This document shows, piece by piece, positions 1 through 6,812 of a stretch of DNA of 64,000 nucleotides. Where the stretch lies: the NCBI RefSeq assembly GCF_019127135.1, contig NZ_JAHOEA010000001.1:1-64000 (forward strand), written 5' to 3'. A program made the position numbers and the translations under genes. The DNA comes from Segatella copri. Lineage in GTDB: Bacteria; Bacteroidota; Bacteroidia; Bacteroidales; Bacteroidaceae. The notes under the pieces are model-generated. The model searched no databases. It had not been told where the DNA came from and saw only the letters and a program-made list of their open reading frames with translations. Position 1 is the first letter of the stretch, and every line of letters begins with the position of its first letter.

Positions 1-40
1 AAGAAAAAAGGATAAAAGATTGATTCAGTAAGGATAACTT

Positions 41-130
41 ATGAAATCGATTCGAGACAAGTTTGAGGCCGGTTCGGAACCTGGTTCTGAGATTCGGACG
101 AGGACTTCTGGAAAATCTCGAAGAGACTGA
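41..130 (+). CDS. Possible 29-aa charged peptide
   Basis: An ATG-initiated frame of 29 codons ending in TGA, rich in Arg, Lys, Ser and Glu, with AAGGAT seven bases upstream. It resembles no family I recognise and differs in composition from the hydrophobic micropeptides downstream. An A/G-rich stretch at 2-20 resembles the leaders of those two genes, but no ATG follows it directly, so this could also be the remains of a third copy. Whether it is translated cannot be decided here. Confidence 0.25.
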   Translation: MKSIRDKFEAGSEPGSEIRTRTSGKSRRD

Positions 131-160
131 TTAAGAGGTTAAAAGAAAGGAAAAAAGATT

Positions 161-253
161 ATGGTAATGTTCGGGATAATGACAGTAGCAGTAGTAGCAT
201 TCGCAGTAGTTGCTTGCGCAGGTATGAACCTCGGAATGAACTGCGGCAAATAA
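161..253 (+). CDS. 30-aa hydrophobic micropeptide (copy 1)
   Basis: A short frame starting ATG-GTA-ATG and ending TAA at 251. The A/G-rich leader AAGAAAGGAAAAAAGATT abuts the ATG and contains an AAGAAAGGA ribosome-binding-like stretch. The peptide is about 20 hydrophobic residues (Val, Ala, Phe, Met) with a Cys near residue 19, then a short polar tail with another Cys and Gly-Lys. A single membrane span, a lipid-modified peptide or a membrane-active toxin-like peptide would all fit. A second frame with the same leader and composition lies at 380, which argues that both are real genes. I recognise no family. Confidence 0.5.
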   Translation: MVMFGIMTVAVVAFAVVACAGMNLGMNCGK

Positions 254-280
254 GCTACGAAGCTAAGAAAGCATGGAAAT

Positions 281-294
281 CCTCCTTCGGGAGG
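281..294 (+). other. UUCG-capped hairpin between the micropeptide genes
   Basis: CCTCC-TTCG-GGAGG, a 5-bp GC stem with the very stable UUCG tetraloop, lies 28 bases after the stop of the first micropeptide. No T-run follows, so it is more likely an RNA-stabilising hairpin or attenuator than a terminator. Confidence 0.5.
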
Positions 295-379
295 TAAGAA
301 ATAAAGAGAGTTAAGATTTTGTTAGGTAAAACTACAAGATTGTATATTTAAGATAACAAATTTAAGAAAGGAAAAGATT

Positions 380-460
380 ATGTTAGTATTAGGAATGATT
401 ATCGCAGTAGTTGTTGCATGTGTAGCTGAAGTTGGTGCTATTAGCAACAAGTTGGCTTAA
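380..460 (+). CDS. 26-aa hydrophobic micropeptide (copy 2)
   Basis: A 26-codon frame whose leader AAGAAAGGAAAAGATT is nearly the same as that of the gene at 161. The peptide has about 17 Leu, Val, Ile, Met and Ala residues in its first part, a Cys near residue 14, an acidic Ala-Glu-Val stretch, then a short Asn-Lys tail. It looks like a single transmembrane segment. The repeated gene-plus-leader arrangement 219 bp apart suggests a tandem family. No function can be assigned. Confidence 0.5.
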   Translation: MLVLGMIIAVVVACVAEVGAISNKLA

Positions 461-775
461 TCGGAGATTAGCCATGCGAAGGGCTCCAAAAGAGCCGAGA
501 TTAAAAAATGGCTGGCAGCAATGCACAGCTGAGTAACAGTAGGGAGCCAAAGGGGCTTCCGAAATCAGAGAGGAGAGTAAAAACTCCTTTTCATTTGAAA
601 TTCATACTGTCCCCTGAGAGTTTTCGTGATAAATTCTGATTGGGGATTTCATATATAGATTGTTAAAAATTCGTTTTAGGTTTTATAGATTTTCATTTTA
701 GGTTTTTAGGTTTAAGTTTTTAGGTTAATTGTTAGTTGTTTTAAGAAAAAAGCAGTTTTTAATTCATTAAATTAC
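461..775. other. Gene-free spacer with small hairpins and T-rich repeats
   Basis: No convincing coding frame. It holds a GGCTC-CAAAA-GAGCC hairpin (484-498), a GGAG/CTCC hairpin followed by TTTT (about 572-591) that could end the micropeptide transcript, and from 674 to 727 four degenerate copies of TTTTAGGTTT in AT-rich DNA. Confidence 0.4.
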
Positions 776-823
776 GAAGGCAACAACGAGGGAAGTCGCA
801 TGACGACCCAAGTTGTTGCCTTC
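776..823. terminator. Bidirectional terminator-like hairpin
   Basis: GAAGGCAACAAC (776-787) pairs perfectly with GTTGTTGCCTTC (812-823). It lies 13 bp past the stop of the minus-strand M16 gene; the + strand side is followed by a T-rich tract. Confidence 0.7.
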
Positions 824-835
824 TTTGTTTCTTAT

Positions 836-2083
836 TTATTTGAAAATCAGCGTGGTGAGCCTGTCTTTATCAAACAACTCCTGAGCCACGGCCTGTATCT
901 GTTCGGCAGTAATCTCATCTACCTGCTCGTAGAGTCGGTCTACGTTCTTCTCCCAGCCATAGTGAAGGAAGCTCTTGCCGAAGTCGAGGGCGAAGTTCTC
1001 GCGGTTGTCACAAGCCACGCCTATCTGTCCCTTAATCTGCTTCTTGGCGGCCTTTAGCTGCGCCTCGCTCAGCGGTTTCTGCATGAATTTATCCAGCTCC
1101 TTGCGAACCAGGCGGAGGCAACGCTTCACGTCGTGCTCATCGCAGCCGAAATAAATGCTCCATACGCCCGTATCGCCATACGCCACCATCGTGCTCTCTA
1201 CGGTGTAAACCAGTCCGTTGTGCTCGCGCAGGGCGAGGTTCAGCTTGGCGTTCATTCCCGGTCCGCCCAGCATGTTGTTGAGCAGATAGAGCGGCATTCT
1301 GCGGCTGTCGTTCACATCGTAGGCGCGGGTTCCAATCATCACATGAGCCTGATGCGTATTCTTCTGCATCACGATTGTCTGCCCCTCGAAGGAGTGTTGA
1401 GTGTTGAATTGGGTTTGCGCCTCTGGACTATTGAATTTTTCACTCTTCACTCTTCGTTCTTCACTTAAAAAGCTCTTCTTCAAGAGTCTTACCAGCTTCT
1501 TGAAGTCAATGTCTCCGTAAGCGAAGAATATCGCATTATCCGGCCGGTAAAGCTTTCTTGTAAAGCGCAGCGCATCTTCTGTCTTGAACGAGCGAACCTG
1601 CTCGGCTGTGCCCAAAATATTGTGGCCCAGCGGCGAACCCTTGAAGATGATATTTTCGAATTCATCATAAATCAGTTCGGCAGGAGAATCGTTGTAACTC
1701 TCTATTTCATCGCAGATTACCTCAACCTCCTTGTCGATTTCCGCTTGCGGATAAACCGAATGGAAAACGATGTCGGTGAGCAGATCTACGGCTCTTGCGA
1801 TGTGCTCCTTGAGGATGGCTGAGTAATAAACTGTGCCTTCCTTGTTGGTGTAGGCGTTCAGGTCGCCTCCCACGCTCTCCAGACAGTTGAGAATGTGCCA
1901 CGCCTTGCGGCGCTCTGTGCCCTTGAAAGTAACGTGCTCGCAGAAGTGGGCAAGTCCTTCTTCGCCCGGCTCCTCGTTTCGGGTGCCGGCGTTAATCTGG
2001 TAACCGCAATACACCACCTTGCTGTCTGAAGGCAGGTGGATGATGCGGAGTCCATTATCGAGTGTATAAGTATTGTATTTCAT
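836..2083 (-). CDS. M16 family zinc peptidase
   Basis: A 415-residue pitrilysin-type peptidase. The inverted zinc motif is H46-F-C-E49-H50, with the third zinc ligand E126, 76 residues after H50 as usual for M16. These enzymes form clamshells that degrade peptides, and single-unit Bacteroidetes members often act as homo-oligomers. I start it at ATG 2083; the frame is open four codons further up to a TTG, but the promoter -7 TAACTTTG (2093-2100) lies there. This leaves a leader of only a few bases. Around 1380-1468 the coding sequence carries a low-complexity stretch matching repeats seen in intergenic DNA elsewhere in the window, giving an unusually long polar linker between the two halves. 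Divergent from the PfkB kinase gene. Confidence 0.9.
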   Translation of the reverse strand: MKYNTYTLDNGLRIIHLPSDSKVVYCGYQINAGTRNEEPGEEGLAHFCEHVTFKGTERRKAWHILNCLESVGGDLNAYTNKEGTVYYSAILKEHIARAVDLLTDIVFHSVYPQAEIDKEVEVICDEIESYNDSPAELIYDEFENIIFKGSPLGHNILGTAEQVRSFKTEDALRFTRKLYRPDNAIFFAYGDIDFKKLVRLLKKSFLSEERRVKSEKFNSPEAQTQFNTQHSFEGQTIVMQKNTHQAHVMIGTRAYDVNDSRRMPLYLLNNMLGGPGMNAKLNLALREHNGLVYTVESTMVAYGDTGVWSIYFGCDEHDVKRCLRLVRKELDKFMQKPLSEAQLKAAKKQIKGQIGVACDNRENFALDFGKSFLHYGWEKNVDRLYEQVDEITAEQIQAVAQELFDKDRLTTLIFK

Positions 2084-2092
2084 TTCAAGGTG

Positions 2093-2100
2093 CAAAGTTA
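2093..2100 (-). promoter_or_regulatory. -7 element of the M16 gene
   Basis: TAACTTTG on the minus strand, matching TAnnTTTG and ending about ten bases from the ATG. The mRNA would be nearly leaderless. Confidence 0.55.
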
Positions 2101-2138
2101 CACTGAAAATGTAATTTATCCAAAAAAATAGTCATTTA

Positions 2139-2170
2139 TTTTGCATTATCGCCAAAAAGACTTATCTTTG
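2139..2170 (+). promoter_or_regulatory. Promoter of the PfkB kinase gene
   Basis: -33 TTTTG (2139-2143) and -7 TATCTTTG (2163-2170) separated by 19 bp, a textbook Bacteroidetes sigma-ABfr promoter. Confidence 0.75.
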
Positions 2171-2202
2171 CCACCAAAAATAAAATATAGACAACAAAAA
2201 CA

Positions 2203-3138
2203 ATGCGCAAAGTAATAGGAATAGGAGAAACCGTGCTTGACATCATCTTCAAGGGCGGCAAGCCGATAGAGGCAGTACCGGGTGGCTCATCATTCAATGC
2301 AGTCATCTCGTTGGGCCGTGCGGGCGTAAATGCTTCGTTTATCAGCGAGGCGGGCAACGACCGCATAGGAGAGTATGTGATTCAGTTTTTGAGAGATAAT
2401 GGGGTGAATGCTGACAATGTGAGCATCTTCCCGGAATCGAAGTCGCCGCTCTCGCTGGCTTTCCTCGACGAGAACAACAATGCCGACTACATCTTCTACA
2501 AGGACCATCCTCACGACCAGCTGGAGTTTGCCACACCGGAAATCAATCCTGGCGACATCGTGCTCTTCGGTTCGTTCTTCGCTCTGAATCCTGTGGTCCG
2601 TCCTCAGGTTGCCGGCTTCCTGGAGTATGCGAAGGAGCACGGCGCCATTCTTTATTACGACATCAACTTCCGTGCTTCTCATCAGAACGAAATCATGAAG
2701 ATTACGCCTAATCTGATAGAGAACCTGGAGATGGCTGATTTCGTACGCGGAAGCCACGAGGACTTCGGAATCCTCTACAAGAAACCGGAGGCGGATAAGG
2801 TTTATAATGCCGAAATCAGTTTCTACTGCAAGAAGTTTATCTGCACCCAGGGAGCTGAGCCTGTAGAGGTTCGTGCCGAGAACGGCTTTGCCAAGAGTTA
2901 TCCTTCGGAGAAGATGAAGCCGGTGAGCACCATCGGAGCCGGCGATAATTTCAACGCAGGCTTCGTGTTCGGATTAATCAAGGATGGAATCACCCGCGAG
3001 GACATCGACCGTGGATTGTCTGAGGCGCAATGGGACAGTCTCCTGAAGAGCGCCCAGGAATTCTCTACCGAATGCTGCAAGGACATCTACAATTATGTTT
3101 CCAGGGAATTCGGAGAAGCAAAGAAGAAGGAACTATAA
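2203..3138 (+). CDS. PfkB-family carbohydrate kinase (fructokinase-like)
   Basis: A 311-residue ribokinase-fold sugar kinase that transfers ATP phosphate to a sugar hydroxyl in the cytoplasm. It shows the N-terminal GIGETVLDI strand, the GGSSFNAVISLGRAG substrate-binding glycine segment near residue 30, and the C-terminal anion hole and catalytic base GAGD at 245-248. Length is normal. Fructose is the commonest substrate of this subgroup, but the sequence alone does not settle it. Its own promoter lies 33 bp upstream, and the gene is divergent from the M16 peptidase. A cluster of palindromes follows it. Confidence 0.85.
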   Translation: MRKVIGIGETVLDIIFKGGKPIEAVPGGSSFNAVISLGRAGVNASFISEAGNDRIGEYVIQFLRDNGVNADNVSIFPESKSPLSLAFLDENNNADYIFYKDHPHDQLEFATPEINPGDIVLFGSFFALNPVVRPQVAGFLEYAKEHGAILYYDINFRASHQNEIMKITPNLIENLEMADFVRGSHEDFGILYKKPEADKVYNAEISFYCKKFICTQGAEPVEVRAENGFAKSYPSEKMKPVSTIGAGDNFNAGFVFGLIKDGITREDIDRGLSEAQWDSLLKSAQEFSTECCKDIYNYVSREFGEAKKKEL

Positions 3139-3150
3139 TTCCGGCAATAC

Positions 3151-3230
3151 GCCCTGAAAGGGCAGAAGCTCCTAGCCCAGGGCAACACCCTGGGTATAAA
3201 CAACATTTCACCCTGTCGCCCTGTAAGGGC
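3151..3230. repeat. Triple palindrome, REP-like intergenic element
   Basis: Three hairpins in 80 bp: GCCCTGAAAGGGC (3151-3163), CCCAGGG-CAACA-CCCTGGG (3176-3194) and GCCCTGTAAGGGC (3218-3230). The first and third are almost the same sequence. Elements of this kind recur in Bacteroidales intergenic regions. It could also act as a terminator for the kinase gene. Confidence 0.6.
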
Positions 3231-3277
3231 AAAAGCTTTAAATATTATTATAGAACATTGTAAAATAAAGAAAAGAT

Positions 3278-4465
3278 ATGACAGAAATTACAAACAAGAT
3301 TTATTACGTAGGCGTAAACGACCGCAACAAGCATCGTTTCGAGGGCCTTTGGCCTTTGCCTAACGGAGTGAGTTACAACTCTTATATCATTGACGATGAG
3401 AAGGTAGCGCTGGTAGATACTGTAGAGGTAGATTTCTTCACCCAGTTCCTCGAGAACATTCACGAGGTGATTGGCGACCGCGAAATCGATTACCTCATCA
3501 TCAACCACATGGAACCTGACCACAGCGGCTCCATCGCCCTCATCAAGAAATATTACCCTAACATCAAGATCGTGGGCAACAAGAAGACCCTGGGAATGCT
3601 CGAAGGCTTCTACGGCGTAACAGATGACGTGGTAGAGGTGAAGAATGGCGAAACCCTTTCATTGGGCAACCACGAGCTGAGCTTTGTTCTCATCCCTATG
3701 GTTCACTGGCCAGAGACCATGGTTACCCTGGATGCTAAGAACAAGGTGCTCTTCTCTGGTGATGCGTTCGGTTGCTTCGGTGCGCTGAACGGCGGAATCA
3801 TCGATACGGAAATCAACTGCGAGACTTTCTGGCTGGAGATGGTTCGCTACTACTCAAACATTGTGGGCAAGTACGGAATCCCTGTTCAGAATGCCTTGAA
3901 GAAGTTGGCTGGCGTGGAGTTGGATTACATCTGCTCAACCCATGGTCCGGTTTGGCACGAGCATATTGAGAAGGTTATCGGCATGTATGATAAGATGTCG
4001 AAGTACGAGACGGAGCCAGGCCTCGTTATCTGCTACGGCACCATGTACGGCAATACCGAGCGTATGGCTGAAATCATCGCCCGCGCGGCAAGTAAGGCTG
4101 GCGTGAAGAACATCGTGATGTACAACATCTCGAAGACTCACCACAGCTACATCCTGCGCGACATCTTCCGCTACAAGGGTCTCATTGTGGGTGCTCCAAC
4201 CTACAATGCCGGTCTTTATCACGAGATGGAGGTTCTCCTCTCCGAGCTTGCCAATAAGGACGTCAAGAACCACCTCCTTGGCTGGTATGGTTCTCATTGT
4301 TGGGCAAGCAAGGCAGTAGCAAAGATTAAGGAGTGGAACGACACCAAGCTCCACTATGAGCCAGTGGGCGAACCTGTAGATATGAAGCAGGCGATTACTC
4401 CAGAGGTAAAGGCGCAGTGTGAGGCTCTGGGTAAGGCAATGGCTGAGAAGCTGTTGGCAGAATAA
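3278..4465 (+). CDS. fprA: Flavodiiron protein (A-type flavoprotein, FprA family)
   Basis: A 395-residue cytoplasmic flavodiiron protein that reduces O2 to water and/or NO to N2O, protecting anaerobes. The metallo-beta-lactamase-like domain carries the full diiron ligand set, H77-x-E79-x-D81-H82, H143, D162 and H222, in family spacing. A flavodoxin domain follows from about residue 248, with the FMN phosphate loop YGTMYGNTERMAE. There is no rubredoxin tail, so this is the minimal two-domain class A form. It is transcribed alone and followed by a hairpin of the GTTAACAG family. Confidence 0.93.
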   Translation: MTEITNKIYYVGVNDRNKHRFEGLWPLPNGVSYNSYIIDDEKVALVDTVEVDFFTQFLENIHEVIGDREIDYLIINHMEPDHSGSIALIKKYYPNIKIVGNKKTLGMLEGFYGVTDDVVEVKNGETLSLGNHELSFVLIPMVHWPETMVTLDAKNKVLFSGDAFGCFGALNGGIIDTEINCETFWLEMVRYYSNIVGKYGIPVQNALKKLAGVELDYICSTHGPVWHEHIEKVIGMYDKMSKYETEPGLVICYGTMYGNTERMAEIIARAASKAGVKNIVMYNISKTHHSYILRDIFRYKGLIVGAPTYNAGLYHEMEVLLSELANKDVKNHLLGWYGSHCWASKAVAKIKEWNDTKLHYEPVGEPVDMKQAITPEVKAQCEALGKAMAEKLLAE

Positions 4466-4472
4466 AGTTTAA

Positions 4473-4533
4473 GGGCGGAAGAACAACTGGGGTTAACAGA
4501 GTTAACAGTTAACAGTTGTTTTTCCGCTCTTTC
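4473..4533 (+). terminator. GTTAACAG-family terminator hairpin, copy 1
   Basis: Arms GCGGAA (4475-4480) and TTCCGC (4522-4527), an inner AACAACTG/CAGTTGTT pairing, two to three GTTAACAG units between them, then CTCTTTC. It lies just after fprA and belongs to a family with copies at 5914, 8076 and 14749. Confidence 0.7.
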
Positions 4534-4600
4534 TTTGTTTAAATACCTTAAATATTCCGTGTAAATTACGATAAAACTTGGTGAAGTCGAGTAAAAAGCG

Positions 4601-4608
4601 TATATTTG
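4601..4608 (+). promoter_or_regulatory. -7 element of the first DUF4143 ATPase
   Basis: TATATTTG with TTGG (4578-4581) about 20 bp upstream as a possible -33. Leader of about 40 nt. Confidence 0.6.
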
Positions 4609-4651
4609 CGACAGAAAACCGTGTCTTGACACAAAAAAACGTCATGGAATT

Positions 4652-5893
4652 ATGTATTTTGAACGTAAAGCATACTTGAAAGAACTCATCTCGGCAGAAG
4701 GCAATGGGATGATAAAGATTATCACTGGCATTCGCCGTTGTGGTAAATCCTTCCTTCTCTTCAACATCTTCCGCAAGCATTTGCTTGAAAGAGGTGTTGC
4801 GGAAGATCATATCATACAGGTAAATCTTGAAGACCGTAGAAACAAGAAACTCCGTGACCCTGATGCTTTGCTGGAGCATATCGATGCTTTGATGAAAGAT
4901 AAGGATAGGTATTATATTCTCTTGGATGAGGTTCAGATGGTGAAGGAGTTTGAGGATGTGCTCAACTCTTATCTCCATGTAGAGAATGCCGAAGTGTATG
5001 TTACTGGTTCCAATGCCCGATTCTTATCGAAGGATGTGATAACTGAGTTTCGTGGTAGAGGTTGGGAAATCCGAATCCATCCGTTGAGTTTTTCTGAATA
5101 TTATGAAGTGGTAGGAGGAGAGGAGCGTCAAGCCCTGGAAACCTATTATCTTTATGGTGGATTGCCTGCCGTGGCGCAGATAGAAACTCCTGAAGCGAAA
5201 CAGAATTATCTTCGAGAGATTTACGAGACGGTTTATCTGAAGGATGTTTTGGAGCGTAATCGGCTGAAGAATTCTGATGGAATGCGCGAGTTGGTGCGCC
5301 TTCTGGCTTCTACGATTGGTTCCTGTACGAATGTGCAGAGAATTTCTAATACGTTCAAATCTGTTGGAGGAGTGGAAATCGGTACTAAAACTATTGGCAG
5401 GTATCTGGAGAACCTGCAGGATTCCTTCATCATCAGCGAGGCTTTGCGCTATGATGTGAAAGGTCGCAAGTACATAGGTGCTGGTACCAAGTATTACTTC
5501 GAGGACTTAGGTATTCGAAATGCCGTGCTTGATTTCCGACAGATAGAATACACTCATATTATGGAGAACGTGGTTTATAACGAGCTTCGCAAACAAGGCT
5601 ATGGTGTGGATGTCGGTGTAGTGGAGAGCTTCAGGCGGGATGAGAATGGCAAGCTGCAGCGTAGGAATCTTGAGATTGATTTCGTGGTGAACCGTCATGA
5701 TGAACGCCTCTATATCCAGTCAGCTTATGCCTTGCCTGATAAGGAGAAGGAAGATCAAGAGCAGGCTTCTCTTTTGAATGTAAATGATGGCTTTCGCAAA
5801 CTGATAATCGTAGGGGATAGGTACCGTTCGGGTTATAATGAAGAAGGCATTCTGATGATGAGCCTCTCCGATTTTCTCTTGGGGAAGAGCTAG
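4652..5893 (+). CDS. AAA-type ATPase with DUF4143 C-terminal domain
   Basis: A 413-residue P-loop protein: Walker A GIRRCGKS (26-33), Walker B LLDEVQ (90-95), then a helical sensor region and a DUF4143 C-terminal domain with a restriction-endonuclease-like core, from roughly residue 200. The family is abundant in Bacteroidales and its role is unknown; links to DNA or stress responses have been proposed only from its fold. It sits alone between two unrelated genes. A second, diverged member is encoded at 20424-21755. No frameshift or motif loss is seen. Confidence 0.85.
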   Translation: MYFERKAYLKELISAEGNGMIKIITGIRRCGKSFLLFNIFRKHLLERGVAEDHIIQVNLEDRRNKKLRDPDALLEHIDALMKDKDRYYILLDEVQMVKEFEDVLNSYLHVENAEVYVTGSNARFLSKDVITEFRGRGWEIRIHPLSFSEYYEVVGGEERQALETYYLYGGLPAVAQIETPEAKQNYLREIYETVYLKDVLERNRLKNSDGMRELVRLLASTIGSCTNVQRISNTFKSVGGVEIGTKTIGRYLENLQDSFIISEALRYDVKGRKYIGAGTKYYFEDLGIRNAVLDFRQIEYTHIMENVVYNELRKQGYGVDVGVVESFRRDENGKLQRRNLEIDFVVNRHDERLYIQSAYALPDKEKEDQEQASLLNVNDGFRKLIIVGDRYRSGYNEEGILMMSLSDFLLGKS

Positions 5894-5913
5894 ATTGTCT
5901 TGAAGAAAATGTC

Positions 5914-5970
5914 AAGAGCGGAAGAACAACTGGGGGTTAACAGAGTTAATAGTTGTTTTTCCGCTCTTTC
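5914..5970 (+). terminator. GTTAACAG-family terminator hairpin, copy 2
   Basis: GAGCGGAA (5916-5923) pairs with TTCCGCTC (5959-5966), followed by TTTC. The core holds GTTAACAG and a decayed GTTAATAG. Confidence 0.7.
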
Positions 5971-5989
5971 TCTTTAGTTCAATATTTGT

Positions 5990-6023
5990 GCAAATTAAGC
6001 ATGTTGAAACATGCTTAATTTGC
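5990..6023. repeat. Perfect 15-bp inverted repeat
   Basis: GCAAATTAAGCATGT (5990-6004) and its exact complement (6009-6023) with a 4-nt loop. It may end transcription from either side between the ATPase and the convergent LOG gene, though no strong T-run follows. Confidence 0.55.
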
Positions 6024-6106
6024 AAACCTTGTTTTTGCTATTGATATTCAGTAAGTTATAAGCGTAAATTAATATAGGAAATGAGAAAATATGAGCATCT
6101 TTCTCC

Positions 6107-6637
6107 TTAAATACACATTTTTGCCAGCTCTTCCAGGTTATCCGCTACTTCTATCACATCCCGCCAATTGCCACGAATCATGCTTTTCTCTGCCATATCG
6201 TCCAAAAGGGCGATGGTGGAGTTCCAGAAGCCTTTCATGTTGTAGAGAATCACCATCTTGTGATGGTAGCCGATGGTGTGGGCAGCAGCGATGGTGAAGA
6301 TTTCATCCAGGGTGCCGACGCCGCCAGGAAGAGCTACGAAGATGTCGCTCTGGGCAAGCATCAGGTCCTTGCGGTCGCTGAGATTATCACACGGAATCTC
6401 GATGTCGAGGTCAGGGAAGGTTCTGCCGCCTCGCTCTACAAGCGTAGGAGCCACACCGATGGTTCTGCCGCCATTCGCCTTCACTGCCTTGCCGATGCAA
6501 TCCATCAGACCGGAGTTGCAGCCGCCGAAAACCAGGTCGTGGTCGTTCTCTGCCATCCACTTTCCCATCTCTTCAGTCATCGTGAAGAAGTCGGGGTCGA
6601 TATTCTTATTTGCTGAACAAAAGACAGCTATTTTCAT
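6107..6637 (-). CDS. LOG-family nucleotide phosphoribohydrolase (TIGR00730)
   Basis: A 176-residue Rossmann-fold protein of the LOG/lysine decarboxylase-like family. The signature PGGVGTLDE, containing the catalytic Glu and the nucleotide-binding glycines, lies in the second half, and GGCNSGLMD forms the first glycine loop. Members hydrolyse N6-modified or plain AMP to base and ribose 5-phosphate; the physiological role in bacteria is uncertain. Older annotations as lysine decarboxylase are wrong for this family. Monocistronic and convergent with the ATPase gene. Confidence 0.85.
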   Translation of the reverse strand: MKIAVFCSANKNIDPDFFTMTEEMGKWMAENDHDLVFGGCNSGLMDCIGKAVKANGGRTIGVAPTLVERGGRTFPDLDIEIPCDNLSDRKDLMLAQSDIFVALPGGVGTLDEIFTIAAAHTIGYHHKMVILYNMKGFWNSTIALLDDMAEKSMIRGNWRDVIEVADNLEELAKMCI

Positions 6638-6692
6638 ATTGCTTTATCTTCTATTTGATGATGTTTTATCCGTTATTTATAAATGTTTTAGG

Positions 6693-6700
6693 CAAAGGTA
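6693..6700 (-). promoter_or_regulatory. -7 element of the LOG gene
   Basis: TACCTTTG on the minus strand, 55 bp upstream of the ATG. No clear -33 is seen. Confidence 0.5.
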
Positions 6701-6745
6701 CGTAAAAAAATCGAGATTATTGGGCTCTTTTTGCGGATAATTTCT

Positions 6746-6753
6746 TAATTTTG
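6746..6753 (+). promoter_or_regulatory. -7 element of the secreted hydrolase gene
   Basis: TAATTTTG followed by C, 59 bp before the ATG, fits the Bacteroidetes -7 consensus. Confidence 0.5.
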
Positions 6754-6812
6754 CAAACAATAACTAATCTTATAAACAGGAAGAAAGATTTCTAACAAAA
6801 CAAGACAAGAGA

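Noticed and set aside
473..535. 20-codon frame after the micropeptide genes
   Set aside because: Too short, no ribosome-binding-like leader, and it crosses a hairpin.
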